From NCBI GenBank assembly GCA_028383925.1, contig JAOEWO010000003.1:89437-153436 (forward strand): a stretch of DNA of 64,000 bases, given 5' to 3'. The translations under genes and the position numbers were made by a program. Under the pieces are notes generated by a model that worked only from the letters and a program-made list of their open reading frames with translations, was not told where the DNA came from and searched no databases. Shown one piece after another: positions 44,980-55,120 of the stretch. The first letter of the stretch is position 1; each line of letters starts with the position of its first letter. Origin of the DNA: Winogradskyella sp. GTDB taxonomy: Bacteria; Bacteroidota; Bacteroidia; Flavobacteriales; Flavobacteriaceae.

Positions 44980-45804
44980 ATGAATTTTAAGAAAAGCATA
45001 GCTCTATTGTCTATTCTTGTAGTTGCATTTTCTTGTGCAACTAATCCCTTTACTGGCAAGAAGACCATGGCTTTTATGTCTAACGATAGCTTGTTTCCGT
45101 CTGCTTTTGCACAGTACAACCAAGTACTAACAGAAAATAAAGTTGTTACAGGTACTGCAGACGCTGATATGATAACACGTGTTGGGCAACGTATAGCCGT
45201 TGCTGCAGAGCGTTATTTAAACGCAAATGGTTTTCAGGGTTACTTAGATGATTATAAATGGGAATATACCCTTATTGAGTCTGAGCAAGTTAATGCATGG
45301 TGTATGCCAGGCGGAAAAATTGCATTTTACACAGGTATTTTGCCAATAGCTAAAAACGAAACTGGTGTCGCTGCTATTATGGGGCACGAAGTTGCACATG
45401 CTTTAGCAAATCATGGTCAGCAACGTATGAGTGCTGGTATGTTGCAACAAGGTATTTCTCTCGTTGGAAATATAGCCTTACAAAATGACGAAAACTTAGG
45501 TTTGTACAACCAAGCTTTTGGTATAGCTTCTAGTGTTGGTGGTATGTTGCCTTTTAGTAGAGGGCATGAAACAGAAGCTGATAAAATAGGTGCATACCTA
45601 ATGGCAATTGCAGGTTATAACCCAGATGAAGGACCAGAGTTATGGAAACGAATGAAAGCTAATAGTGGTGGACAAGCACCTCCAGAGTTTTTAAGCACAC
45701 ACCCTAGTAACGACTCTCGTATAGCAAATTTAATAGCATTAGCACCAAAGGCGAAAGCTGAAGCAAAAAAATATGGTGTTACAGCATTTAGACCTATAAA
45801 TTAA
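44980..45804 (+). CDS. M48 family zinc metalloprotease, lipoprotein
   Basis: A 274-residue lipoprotein (signal MNFKKSIALLSILVVAFSC, lipidated Cys19) with an M48 peptidase domain. The zinc motif is HEVAH (H136, E137, H140), and the third ligand is in SRGHETEADKIG (Glu about 195). Family members such as BepA and LoiP help fold or degrade outer-membrane proteins. It follows the MITE-like element and is closed by its own terminator. Confidence 0.9.
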   Translation: MNFKKSIALLSILVVAFSCATNPFTGKKTMAFMSNDSLFPSAFAQYNQVLTENKVVTGTADADMITRVGQRIAVAAERYLNANGFQGYLDDYKWEYTLIESEQVNAWCMPGGKIAFYTGILPIAKNETGVAAIMGHEVAHALANHGQQRMSAGMLQQGISLVGNIALQNDENLGLYNQAFGIASSVGGMLPFSRGHETEADKIGAYLMAIAGYNPDEGPELWKRMKANSGGQAPPEFLSTHPSNDSRIANLIALAPKAKAEAKKYGVTAFRPIN

Positions 45805-45831
45805 CACAGAGTAATAAATATTAATTACTTT

Positions 45832-45861
45832 AGAAGCTGCTCATTTTGGGCAGCTTTTTTT
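45832..45861 (+). terminator. Terminator after M48 gene
   Basis: The stem AAGCTGC (45834-45840) pairs with GCAGCTT (45850-45856), followed by T's. Confidence 0.85.
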
Positions 45862-45934
45862 GTTCACTTTTTAGAGTAAATATTTTTTTAATCTTAAAAA
45901 TGGGCAAGGTCTTAAATCTACAAGAAACTGATAT

Positions 45935-47275
45935 ATGAGTGAACTTAAAAAAGGAAGTAAAAAACTTCTTAACGCTTGGGCATTTTATGATTGGGCAAAT
46001 TCGGTATATCCTTTGGTGATTTCATCTGCTGTATTTCCTATTTTTTATGGTGCTTTAACTATAATAAAAGATGAAGACACTGGGAAAGTACTAAGTGACA
46101 CCGTCACTTTTTTAGGTTACGAGTTTAATAACGACTCGCTAATTAGTTATGTTACTGCTTTTAGTTTTTTAATTGTGTCTATTCTTTCACCAATTTTATC
46201 TGGTATATCAGATTATGTAGGTAATAAGGAAGGATTTATGAAATTCTTTTGTTATTTGGGTGCTGCATCTTGCATAGGATTGTATTGGTTTTCTTTAGAA
46301 AATATAGTCTTTGGTATGGTTTGCTATGTTTTAGGCTTAGTTGGTTTTTGGGGAAGTTTAGTGTTTTATAATTCTTACTTACCAGATATTGCTTACCCAG
46401 AACAACAAGATAAAATTAGTGCCAAAGGATTTTCTATGGGTTATATAGGTAGTGTTTTGTTATTACTTCTTAATTTAATAATGATTCTTAAGTACGAATG
46501 GTTTGGTTTTGAAAACAGTGCACAGCCAACCAGAATAGCTTTTATATTAGTTGGTGTTTGGTGGGTTTTATTTGCACAATACACGTTTAAATATTTGCCA
46601 ACAGGGACTAATAAAGGTCATAAAGTCACCAGATCTGTGTTAATGTATGGTTTTAATGAATTAAAAAAAATCTGGAAAGCCTTAAAAACTAACCGCATAT
46701 TAAAACGTTATTTAACGGCTTTTTTTGTGTACAGTATGGCTGTACAAACCATTATGATCGCAGCTACTTATTTTGCAGTAGAAGAGTTAGATTGGGGCAC
46801 GCAAGATTCTACAACAGGTCTAATTATTAGTATTCTTTTAATTCAACTAATTGCTGTAGTTGGTGCCAATTACACGGCCAAATTATCACTAAAAATTGGC
46901 AATATAAAAGCCTTAATCTATGTTATTTGTGTGTGGATTTTAATTTGTGGATTTGCATATTTTGTAACCACACCAATGCATTTTTACATTACAGCCGCAT
47001 CTGTTGGTTTGGTTATGGGTGGTATACAGGCATTATCTAGATCTACGTACAGTAAATTAATACCAGAAGGTACAGAAGACTCAGCATCGTATTTTAGTTT
47101 TTATGATGTTGCAGAAAAAATAGGTATCGTAATTGGTATGTTTTTATATGGGTTTATCGCTCAAATTACAGGTAGTATGCGTTATTCTATTTTATTTTTG
47201 GTTACATTTTTTATTGCAGGTGCTTTAATTTTATCTACCATTAAAAATATTAAAACAGAAGAAACGCTATACTAA
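45935..47275 (+). CDS. MFS transporter, UMF1/Atg22 family
   Basis: A 446-residue integral membrane protein of 12 predicted helices with the UMF1 signature at the N-terminus (LNAWAFYDWANSVYPLV) and KGFSMGYIGSVLLLLLNL. The family includes eukaryotic Atg22 vacuolar amino-acid exporters. Substrate in bacteria is unknown. No signal for co-transcription with the flanking genes was found. Confidence 0.88.
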   Translation: MSELKKGSKKLLNAWAFYDWANSVYPLVISSAVFPIFYGALTIIKDEDTGKVLSDTVTFLGYEFNNDSLISYVTAFSFLIVSILSPILSGISDYVGNKEGFMKFFCYLGAASCIGLYWFSLENIVFGMVCYVLGLVGFWGSLVFYNSYLPDIAYPEQQDKISAKGFSMGYIGSVLLLLLNLIMILKYEWFGFENSAQPTRIAFILVGVWWVLFAQYTFKYLPTGTNKGHKVTRSVLMYGFNELKKIWKALKTNRILKRYLTAFFVYSMAVQTIMIAATYFAVEELDWGTQDSTTGLIISILLIQLIAVVGANYTAKLSLKIGNIKALIYVICVWILICGFAYFVTTPMHFYITAASVGLVMGGIQALSRSTYSKLIPEGTEDSASYFSFYDVAEKIGIVIGMFLYGFIAQITGSMRYSILFLVTFFIAGALILSTIKNIKTEETLY

Positions 47276-47337
47276 GATCTTGCGTTTTTTAGCTGTTTGC
47301 TAACAGAGTGAGAATAAATGCTTAAATTTATAGTGCT

Positions 47338-48258
47338 ATGATAAAAAAAATGTTTGTACTATGTACTTTCATAGTGCTCTGCATATCTATAAGTTGTGAT
47401 AACGAGCCCTATGATGGTGATGTGTTTATTGATGATAATGCTTGCCAACTAGCTATTATTGCAACGGGTAATGCCGCAACTAGTTTTAACGCAGCAACAG
47501 AAGATAATTACAATTTGTTTTGCCAAGTATATAGAGATGCACTCCAAGACCAAATAGAGGCTTGTGGTGATGCAGAAGGTACGTTGCAATCTATTATTAG
47601 TGCATTAGGAAATTGTGTTATAGAAAATATTAACCTCTGTAACTTAGCTATAGAAAATACAGAAATAGCTAGGCTTAATTATGAAAACGCAGCAGATATA
47701 AATTTGCAAACTACTTGTATTGCGTACCGTGTTGCTTTACTAAACCAAATTGAAGCTTGTGGTGACCCTAATGGCTTATTACAACTTATTATTAGTGGTT
47801 TAGGCGACTGTACTACTGATGGTATACCAACCATAGGAACTTGGCAATTACTATTTATATTATCTAATAATTTGTTAGATATAGATAATGATGGCATACC
47901 AACAACTAACTATTTAGGTGAAATAGATTGTTATGAAAATGAATTTATAACATTTAATGCAGATGGTACAGGCGAGTTTGTAAATAACTCATTTCCTACT
48001 ATAACATTTACACCAATATCAGAAAGTGATGTTGATTTCTTTGTAGCATGCACACAGTTTAACGAAATTATAGCCTTTACATGGCTACAAATTGATAATA
48101 ATATCACCATTACTTTAACCCAAACAGGTGAGGTTTTGTATTTCTTAAAAAGCACAAGTATTATTACAACTATTGTTGAAGACGGCTTTTTGGCAACTAG
48201 TACAGTAGATGATTCAACAATTTCTGAGGATATGACTTTTACATATTTGAAATTGTAG
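47338..48258 (+). CDS. Lipoprotein with two Cys-containing repeats and a lipocalin-like C-terminal domain
   Basis: A 306-residue lipoprotein (MIKKMFVLCTFIVLCISISC, lipidated Cys20). Residues about 36-93 and 98-154 are two copies of a 60-residue helical unit sharing C.LAI, YR.AL..QIEACGD and LQ.IIS.LG.C, with conserved cysteines likely to form disulfides. The C-terminal part (about 158-306, IGTWQLLF) resembles small lipocalin-like domains of Bacteroidota surface lipoproteins. Role unknown. I do not recognise the repeat family. Confidence 0.65.
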   Translation: MIKKMFVLCTFIVLCISISCDNEPYDGDVFIDDNACQLAIIATGNAATSFNAATEDNYNLFCQVYRDALQDQIEACGDAEGTLQSIISALGNCVIENINLCNLAIENTEIARLNYENAADINLQTTCIAYRVALLNQIEACGDPNGLLQLIISGLGDCTTDGIPTIGTWQLLFILSNNLLDIDNDGIPTTNYLGEIDCYENEFITFNADGTGEFVNNSFPTITFTPISESDVDFFVACTQFNEIIAFTWLQIDNNITITLTQTGEVLYFLKSTSIITTIVEDGFLATSTVDDSTISEDMTFTYLKL

Positions 48259-48456
48259 ACAAAACATCTTAAGGTTTATTGAATAAATTAATTCTATGAA
48301 GAACAGACTTTGGTTATTGGTTTTTACAAGTTAGAAGTAATTGAAAAATACAGACAATTATATCTTGTTGATTTAGAAAATAATGATCTTTAAAATTAAA
48401 GTGTGATATTTATGGTAATATTGTAAATATAAGAGAGGGCTCTTTTTAATTGCTTC
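48259..48456. other. Intergenic region without a gene
   Basis: No gene is seen. The minus-strand operon ends at 48515; this stretch is spacer plus the terminator annotated next. Confidence 0.5.
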
Positions 48457-48493
48457 AAAAAAAAAGGATAAACCAACGCGCTCATCCTTTTTT
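48457..48493 (-). terminator. Terminator of the sigma/GIN-domain operon
   Basis: AAAAAGGAT (48461-48469) pairs with ATCCTTTTT (48484-48492), and the minus-strand RNA ends in a long T run. Confidence 0.8.
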
Positions 48494-48514
48494 AAATTTA
48501 TTAATCAGTATAGT

Positions 48515-49240
48515 CTAATTACTAACGCTACCAGAGCCTGTAATTTTTGTGTCTTTTTTAGTTGGTTTTCCAGAATATTCTACATCACCAGAACCCGTAA
48601 TTCTTACAGTTAATTCGCCATTGCAAATAACACTTATATCGCCTGAGCCTGTAATTTTTGCAGTCACATTTTTACTAGATAAATTACTTCCGTTAAAATC
48701 GCCTGAACCTGCAATTTTAGTTGTTAAGTCATTAGTAGTACCTTTTAATGTAATATCACCAGAACCTGCAATACTGCTTTCAATATTTTGAGCAGAAACA
48801 TTAAGCTTAATATCGCCCGAACCTGTAAGAGCGACATTAAAATCATTACTCTCTAGAGTGCCTCTATTTTCTATATCACCAGATCCTGCAAGCGAAACAC
48901 GGTTTATACGCTCGTAAGGCACCGTAATTACTATGGCTTGCGTAGGTTTTAGGTTAATACCGTTTTTTACTTTTACTACTAAGGTATTGTTAACGACTTC
49001 GGTTACAATATATTCTATAACATTGGTATCTCCTTTAATGGTAATATTACCCTCTTTACCTTCAACTAATATAAAATCCATTGGTCCTGCTGCTTTTAGA
49101 CTTTCATAATCGGTTGTGGTTCTTTTTACTGTGGTAATGTCACCATTGCCTTTAATTTTTTTTCCGTTTCCCCATTGTGCAGATGATAGGGTAGTGCTTA
49201 AAAGAAAAACTAATACTGTAATTGATTTTAATAGTTTCAT
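48515..49240 (-). CDS. Head-GIN (DUF2807) beta-helix protein
   Basis: A 241-residue exported protein (signal MKLLKSITVLVFLLSTTLSSAQ). Six or more repeats of the form GSGDI(x) occur from about residue 118 to the end (AGSGDIENRG, TGSGDIKLN, AGSGDITLKG and so on), building a DUF2807 beta-solenoid or head-GIN adhesin domain. It is the last gene of a four-gene operon headed by a sigma factor. Function is likely adhesive or structural in the envelope. Confidence 0.85.
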   Translation of the reverse strand: MKLLKSITVLVFLLSTTLSSAQWGNGKKIKGNGDITTVKRTTTDYESLKAAGPMDFILVEGKEGNITIKGDTNVIEYIVTEVVNNTLVVKVKNGINLKPTQAIVITVPYERINRVSLAGSGDIENRGTLESNDFNVALTGSGDIKLNVSAQNIESSIAGSGDITLKGTTNDLTTKIAGSGDFNGSNLSSKNVTAKITGSGDISVICNGELTVRITGSGDVEYSGKPTKKDTKITGSGSVSN

Positions 49241-49286
49241 TTTGTAATTGTTTTAATTGATTGATTTTTTATTTAGGTGATGCTAG

Positions 49287-50375
49287 TTATTGTCTTTTAA
49301 AATTTGCACTTCCGTGTTGTGAGCTAATTTTTACAATGTTGCCAGAATCTTTAGTTCCGTGGTAACCATCATATTTTTTGCTAGTATGCGTTGTTTCTTT
49401 GTTTATAAAATTAAAGCCATCAGAGTTTCTTAAAGAGCCATGTGCAAAATCTAAATCGAAATTAAAATTAAAGGCCGCATCATAACCTATAGTCATACTC
49501 GTAAATTTAGTATCAATATCAATGCTATTAGCCTTAGCAGCTATTTTATCAATTTTTAAAGAACCGTGACTCCCTTTAATTTTTAATCTTTTAAAGACAT
49601 TACCAATTCTAAAAGTTAGGTGATTACCTTTGCCTTCTATATTATTAAGGTTATCTACTTTTAGAGAACCAAAATTACAATCGTAAGCTACATTTTCGGC
49701 AAACTCTACTATTGAACTTGTATGGTTTGCTTTAATAGCTATATTTTCAGTTTTTGAGATTGTAAAACCACTATGATTTGCTGAAATCTCACCTTTATTA
49801 ATATATTCAAAATAACTGTCTTTTGTATGATTGAAGCTTATCTCATTACTATTAGACATTAGTTCTTTCGTTGTAATTTTTCCATGATTACAGCTTATTT
49901 TACTAGAACCCTTAAGTTTATCTAATAAGATTGTTCCGAATTCATTTTTTAAATTTACATTATTAGTCATTGGCATCTTTATAATGTAGTCAATTTCCAT
50001 TTTTAGATTCATTTTTTTTCCCCAATTCCACCAATTGCTTTTGTTTCTTTCAATTATAGTAACAGCAGAAACTAGGTCACTAGAAGCAGAAAAGTCTATA
50101 GTTATCCTATTAAGACGGTCTTGTACTTTTTCTGTATCATTACCTGTAATTCTTATGGTAATATCAAATTCAATTCGGTTTTTATCCCAAGTAATAATAT
50201 TGAGGTTTCCAAAACTATTGGTTACTTTTAATGTTGCATTAGGGGCAACATTATAAGACTTTTTAATGTTTCTTTCTTTAGTTGTTTTAGGTTCTATAAC
50301 ATCTGTATTTGCCAAAGTTATAAAAGGTATAAGTAGCAGTAATAGTGCTAATTTATATTGTATTTTTAGTATCAT
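49287..50375 (-). CDS. Exported repetitive beta-rich protein (DUF4097-like)
   Basis: A 362-residue protein with a signal peptide (MILKIQYKLALLLLLIPFI, cleavage after LAN). It consists of short beta-strand repeats (LKVTNSFGNLNIITWDKN, ISCNHGKITTKELMS, ANHTSSIVEFAENV) as in DUF4097-type beta-solenoids. It overlaps the upstream putative anti-sigma gene by 23 bp, showing coupled translation, and lies 46 bp before the head-GIN gene. Together they may be an envelope-stress output. Function not known. Confidence 0.7.
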   Translation of the reverse strand: MILKIQYKLALLLLLIPFITLANTDVIEPKTTKERNIKKSYNVAPNATLKVTNSFGNLNIITWDKNRIEFDITIRITGNDTEKVQDRLNRITIDFSASSDLVSAVTIIERNKSNWWNWGKKMNLKMEIDYIIKMPMTNNVNLKNEFGTILLDKLKGSSKISCNHGKITTKELMSNSNEISFNHTKDSYFEYINKGEISANHSGFTISKTENIAIKANHTSSIVEFAENVAYDCNFGSLKVDNLNNIEGKGNHLTFRIGNVFKRLKIKGSHGSLKIDKIAAKANSIDIDTKFTSMTIGYDAAFNFNFDLDFAHGSLRNSDGFNFINKETTHTSKKYDGYHGTKDSGNIVKISSQHGSANFKRQ

Positions 50376-50916
50376 TGATAGTTGTTTTTAAATTTTTAAT
50401 AGTTTCAATTTCTTCTAAGACAATATTTAAAATGTCTATTCTGTTTTGAAAGTTGGTAATCATAGCATAAATAATACGTTGGTCATTTCCGCTTTCGGTT
50501 AAATTAGTTTTAAGGTTTTTGTACTCTTTTTCTAGTAATTTAATTTGCGTTAAAGCATCTTTAATAATTTGCTCAGTTAATGGTGAGCGTTCATTATTTA
50601 GTTTTTTTAGTTCAGTCTCTAGTGTTGCTGTAAAGAAATCTTGTGTTTTAGATAACTCTGGTGATACGCTAGCCAAATCCATTTCATCTGTTGTAGTGTT
50701 TAGTGCTGTAAATACACTTAAGCAAATAACGAAACAAGCAGCGATAGCTAAAAATGGTTTCCAGTTAAAACGCGATGATTTTTTAGAAGTACCCACAGAC
50801 AAATCTGTAGCTTTGAGCTTATCTAAAAAGCGAAGCTCATGGTTTTGTTTAGGTGCATTCACATTAAACTCACCCTTTAGATCATCAAATAATTGGTCTA
50901 TAATATCTTTTTTCAT
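50353..50916 (-). CDS. Putative transmembrane anti-sigma factor
   Basis: A 187-residue protein with a cytoplasmic region (about 1-45), one transmembrane helix (about 48-70, FLAIAACFVICLSVFTAL) and a charged extracytoplasmic helical part. No zinc HxxxCxxC motif is present. Its position 9 bp after an ECF sigma gene and overlap with the next gene suggest that it holds the sigma factor inactive until a signal arrives. This is inference from context. Confidence 0.65.
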   Translation of the reverse strand: MKKDIIDQLFDDLKGEFNVNAPKQNHELRFLDKLKATDLSVGTSKKSSRFNWKPFLAIAACFVICLSVFTALNTTTDEMDLASVSPELSKTQDFFTATLETELKKLNNERSPLTEQIIKDALTQIKLLEKEYKNLKTNLTESGNDQRIIYAMITNFQNRIDILNIVLEEIETIKNLKTTINDTKNTI

Positions 50917-50925
50917 AAGTATCAG

Positions 50926-51477
50926 CTAGGCTGTTTGTACTAATTTTTGTCGTAAACTTTCTTTTGCTCTTGAAATTAGCGTTCTGCAATTGGCATAAGA
51001 AATATCCATTATTTCACAAATTTCTTCATAATCATAACCCTCAATAAGATGTAAGGATAGCCCTAAACTATAATTAGGTTTTAAGGTTGCCATTACATGT
51101 ATTATTTGTTTTACTTTTTCGTTATTAAGATGGTTCTCTTCAATACCATTGTTATTTTCAACTTTATACAATACGGTATCTAAGGGCACTTCATTTTGCT
51201 TAGACGTTTTATTGTAGTATGCAATACTATTATTTACTACAATGCGTTTTAACCATGCACCAAACACGTTAATGTCTTTAAGTGTATTTAGCTTTGTAAA
51301 GGCTGTTAAAAATGACTCTTGCATTATGTCTTCAGCTTTAAAAGAATCTTTTACAATTCTAATTGCGGTGTTATACATTGCTTTATTGTACCTGGTATAA
51401 ACCTCTAGTTGTGCGCGTTGGTTTCCAGTTTTACAATGCAATAGTAACTGTTCGATATTTTGATTGGTTGTTGTCAA
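50926..51477 (-). CDS. ECF-type RNA polymerase sigma factor
   Basis: A 183-residue sigma-70 family factor. Region 2 is near residues 20-90 (FKAEDIMQESFLTAFTKLNTL, then FGAWLKRIVVNNSIAYYNK) and region 4 near 125-178 (HVMATLKPNYSLGLSLHLIEGYDYEEICEIM, SYANCRTLISRAKESLRQKL). It likely controls its own operon. It shares an intergenic region of 399 bp with the divergent lon gene. Confidence 0.9.
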   Translation of the reverse strand: MTTTNQNIEQLLLHCKTGNQRAQLEVYTRYNKAMYNTAIRIVKDSFKAEDIMQESFLTAFTKLNTLKDINVFGAWLKRIVVNNSIAYYNKTSKQNEVPLDTVLYKVENNNGIEENHLNNEKVKQIIHVMATLKPNYSLGLSLHLIEGYDYEEICEIMDISYANCRTLISRAKESLRQKLVQTA

Positions 51478-51876
51478 AAAAACAATTGCTTTGGTATATA
51501 GATATTACGTTTTGTTAAGTGTTACAGTTTTGGTGAAAATAGTTTTATTTTTTTCTTTAACTGTTATAATTAGTGCGCCGTCAGTTTTATTTATTTACCA
51601 AGATTGAGTAAATAGTTTTGATAACCTTCAGTATTTCTAAGATTACTCTATACAAAATTTCAAAAGGTGAATTTCACTCGAAGCGATGATTTTTAACAGA
51701 AAATATAGAAATGCTTTATGTCAATCAAAGGTAATGGCATAACAATTGAAAATATACTAGTGTGAATAACTTTAAATATATTGTAACTATTTGATAATCA
51801 GTTTAAGGTTAATTATTAATACATTTAAACAAATGCAATTCTGTTAGACTAAATGACAGAATGGCTTATATATACT
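51478..51876. other. Intergenic region between sigma operon and lon
   Basis: A 399-bp region between divergent genes. No gene and no clear TAnnTTTG box were recognised. A short palindrome, GTGAATTTCAC, lies at 51667-51677 and might be an operator. Confidence 0.4.
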
Positions 51877-54330
51877 ATGGGAAAACAAAAATTTTTAGGA
51901 CTTGACAGTTTGTCATTTCAAGATTTTGACGAAAATTCTGAACTCATTCCTTTAATGACGCCAGAAGACGAAGAACTTATAAATAATGAGTCTTTACCAG
52001 AATCGTTACCAATATTACCTTTAAGAAATACCGTATTATTTCCGGGTGTAGTAATACCAATTACAGCAGGCCGCGACGCTTCTATAAAACTTATAAACGA
52101 TGCTAATAAAGGCGGAAAAGTTATAGGTGTGGTGTCTCAAAAAGACGAAGCTGTAGAAAACCCTACAGCAAAAGATATCTATAAAACAGGTACAGTAGCG
52201 CGTATTCTTAAAGTATTAAAAATGCCAGATGGCAATACAACTGTTGTTATACAGGGTAAAAAGCGTTTTCAAATTAACGAAGTCACCTCAGAAAAACCGT
52301 ATTTAACAGCAACCATCTCTGATATACCTGAGGCTAAACCAGCGGCAGACAATGAAGAGTTTAAGGCTATTATAGATTCTATTAAAGATTTATCTTTAGA
52401 TATTATAAAGGAAAGTCCAAACATACCAAGTGAAGCTTCATTTGCCATAAAAAATATTGAGAGCAGTTCTTTCTTAATTAATTTTGTGTCTTCTAACATG
52501 AATCTTAAAGTTGAAGAAAAGCAAGAATTACTTAAGATTAATGATCTTAAGGAACGAGCGCTTCAGACGTTGAAGTATATGAATATGGAATATCAAAAGC
52601 TAGAGCTTAAAAACGATATTCAATCTAAGGTTCAAAGTGATATGAACCAACAACAACGCGAGTATTTTTTACACCAACAGATGAAAACCATACAAGAAGA
52701 ATTGGGTGGTGGTGTGTCTTCGGGTGAAGAAATTGAAGACATGAAAATTCGTGCTAAGACAAAAAATTGGGATGCTAAAGTAAAAACACATTTTGATAAA
52801 GAATTGTCTAAAATGCAACGTATGAATCCGCAAGTTGCAGAGTATTCTATACAGCGTAACTATTTAGATTTATTTTTAGATTTACCTTGGAATACTTTTA
52901 GTGACGATAAGTTTGATCTAAAACGTGCTATGAAAATCTTAGATCGCGATCATTTTGGATTAGACGATGTTAAGAAACGTATTATAGAATATTTGGCCGT
53001 ATTAAAACTTCGTAACGATATGAAGTCGCCAATTCTTTGTCTTTACGGACCACCAGGTGTTGGTAAAACTTCATTAGGAAAATCTATAGCAGAAGCACTA
53101 GGTAGAGAGTATGTAAGAGTATCTTTGGGTGGTTTGCGAGACGAATCTGAAATACGTGGGCACAGAAAAACTTATATAGGTGCAATGCCTGGTAGAATTA
53201 TTCAGAGTTTAAAGAAAGCTGGTACATCTAATCCGGTTTTTGTTTTAGATGAAATAGATAAATTATCTACAGGTAACCAAGGTGATCCATCTTCGGCTAT
53301 GTTAGAGGTTTTAGACCCTGAGCAAAATAACGAATTTTACGATAATTTTTTAGAGATGGGTTACGACTTGTCTAAAGTAATGTTTGTGGCTACAGCTAAT
53401 AGCTTAAATACCATACAACCTGCATTAAGAGATCGTATGGAAATCATTAATGTAACCGGCTATACTATTGAAGAAAAAGTAGAAATAGCGAATCGTCATC
53501 TATTACCAAAGCAATTAAAAGAACATGGCTTAGACGATAAAGCACTAAAAGTAGCTAAACCACAACTCGAAAAAATAGTTGAAGGTTACACGCGTGAGTC
53601 TGGTGTAAGAGGACTTGAAAAACAAATTGCAAAAACGGTGCGTTATGCAGCAAAAAATATTGCAATGGAAGAAAAATATAACATCAAAATATCTAATGAA
53701 GATGTTATTGAAATTTTAGGAAGTCCAAGACTAGAGCGCGATAAATACGAAAACAATAATGTAGCAGGTGTTGTAACAGGTTTAGCTTGGACTAGAGTAG
53801 GTGGTGATATTCTTTTTATAGAATCTATTTTATCTAAAGGAAAAGGAACACTAACTATTACGGGTAATCTTGGTAAAGTAATGAAGGAGTCTGCCACTAT
53901 AGCTATGGAGTATATTAAGGCTAATGCAGATGAGTTTGGTTTAGATCCAGAGATTTTTGCTAAGTATAATGTACATATTCATGTGCCAGAAGGTGCTACA
54001 CCAAAAGATGGCCCAAGCGCGGGTGTTACGATGTTAACAAGTTTAGTATCTTTATTTACCCAACGTAAAGTGAAGAAGAGTTTAGCTATGACAGGCGAAA
54101 TTACATTACGTGGTAAAGTACTACCAGTTGGTGGTATTAAAGAAAAAATCTTAGCAGCAAAACGTGCACGTATTAAAGAGATTTTACTTTGTGAAGACAA
54201 CAAAAGAGATATAGATGAGATTAAGCCAGAATATTTAAAAGGCTTAACCTTTCATTATGTTACAGATATGAGTGACGTTTTAAAGTTAGCTTTAACAAAC
54301 CAAAAGGTTAAAAATGCAAAAAAATTATAA
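51877..54330 (+). CDS. lon: ATP-dependent protease Lon
   Basis: An 817-residue Lon. The N-terminal substrate-binding domain includes [16 protein letters not shown], the AAA+ domain has Walker [10 protein letters not shown] (391-399, K397) and the proteolytic domain has catalytic S714 in DGPSAGVT and a Lys about 43 residues later. It degrades misfolded proteins and short-lived regulators. I chose the ATG at 51877 ([10 protein letters not shown]) over the in-frame ATG at 51853, because homologues start near that position. The LysM gene overlaps its end by 17 bp. Confidence 0.94.
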   Translation: MGKQKFLGLDSLSFQDFDENSELIPLMTPEDEELINNESLPESLPILPLRNTVLFPGVVIPITAGRDASIKLINDANKGGKVIGVVSQKDEAVENPTAKDIYKTGTVARILKVLKMPDGNTTVVIQGKKRFQINEVTSEKPYLTATISDIPEAKPAADNEEFKAIIDSIKDLSLDIIKESPNIPSEASFAIKNIESSSFLINFVSSNMNLKVEEKQELLKINDLKERALQTLKYMNMEYQKLELKNDIQSKVQSDMNQQQREYFLHQQMKTIQEELGGGVSSGEEIEDMKIRAKTKNWDAKVKTHFDKELSKMQRMNPQVAEYSIQRNYLDLFLDLPWNTFSDDKFDLKRAMKILDRDHFGLDDVKKRIIEYLAVLKLRNDMKSPILCLYGPPGVGKTSLGKSIAEALGREYVRVSLGGLRDESEIRGHRKTYIGAMPGRIIQSLKKAGTSNPVFVLDEIDKLSTGNQGDPSSAMLEVLDPEQNNEFYDNFLEMGYDLSKVMFVATANSLNTIQPALRDRMEIINVTGYTIEEKVEIANRHLLPKQLKEHGLDDKALKVAKPQLEKIVEGYTRESGVRGLEKQIAKTVRYAAKNIAMEEKYNIKISNEDVIEILGSPRLERDKYENNNVAGVVTGLAWTRVGGDILFIESILSKGKGTLTITGNLGKVMKESATIAMEYIKANADEFGLDPEIFAKYNVHIHVPEGATPKDGPSAGVTMLTSLVSLFTQRKVKKSLAMTGEITLRGKVLPVGGIKEKILAAKRARIKEILLCEDNKRDIDEIKPEYLKGLTFHYVTDMSDVLKLALTNQKVKNAKKL

Positions 54331-55048
54331 ATTAATTGTATCCATTGTTGCCCTAGTCATTTTTAGTTTAGGTGCTTTTGCTCAAAACGACGATGTTTAT
54401 AAAGATGTTATTTTAGACGGAAAACCAGCTAAGCTTAATGTTGCAACAGGCAAAATTACTTTGGTAAACTCTAAAGTTGAAGAAGCCGTAGTATCTAAAA
54501 CAGAAAAATTAGATAGTGTTAAATCTAAAACAGCTAAGGCTGTTTTAGATTACCACACCGTTAAGGATAATGAAACTTTACTAGATATTTCTAAACAATA
54601 TGGTGTCTCTTTAACAGATTTGAAAAAAGCAAACAATTTAGAAACGACACTTATTAGTACCAGACAGATATTACGAGTTAAAAATTTTGAATCAATGCGT
54701 ACAACGGTTGCAGAAGACAACTCAAGTATTAGTTTATCTTCAAATTTTCATGTTGTAGAAAAAGGGGAAACACTCTATAGTTTAGCAAAACGCTATAATT
54801 TAGATGTACAAAAGTTAAAAACTCTTAACGATTTAGATACTAATACCATTAAAATAGGGCAGAAGCTACGTGTTAAAAGTTTCGCCACCCATAACTCAAC
54901 TACCGATTCTTCTATTTGGACGGTTTCAAAAGGCGATACATTATATAGTATTTCTAAACAAAAGGGTGTTACGGTTGCGTTTTTAAAGCAGCTCAACAAC
55001 TTGCCAAGTACCACTATTTTTGTTGGTCAGACACTAAAAATAAAATAG
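54314..55048 (+). CDS. LysM-repeat protein, three LysM domains
   Basis: A 244-residue exported protein (signal [23 protein letters not shown]) with three LysM modules at about 76-120 ([18 protein letters not shown]), 143-188 ([17 protein letters not shown]) and 198-244 ([17 protein letters not shown]), which bind peptidoglycan glycan chains. No hydrolase domain is present, so it is a cell-wall-binding protein. It overlaps lon by 17 bp and precedes porQ. Confidence 0.88.
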   Translation: MQKNYKLIVSIVALVIFSLGAFAQNDDVYKDVILDGKPAKLNVATGKITLVNSKVEEAVVSKTEKLDSVKSKTAKAVLDYHTVKDNETLLDISKQYGVSLTDLKKANNLETTLISTRQILRVKNFESMRTTVAEDNSSISLSSNFHVVEKGETLYSLAKRYNLDVQKLKTLNDLDTNTIKIGQKLRVKSFATHNSTTDSSIWTVSKGDTLYSISKQKGVTVAFLKQLNNLPSTTIFVGQTLKIK

Positions 55049-55120
55049 AAAACTTGGTGTGCAAAAAATAAAAAAATCATATCATCGTTTTACAATAGAT
55101 TTAGTTATTTTGCAAAATCT

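Noticed and set aside
48520..48860. Direct repeats in the 3' end of the head-GIN gene
   Set aside because: They are the codons for the GSGDI protein repeat, not a separate DNA element.
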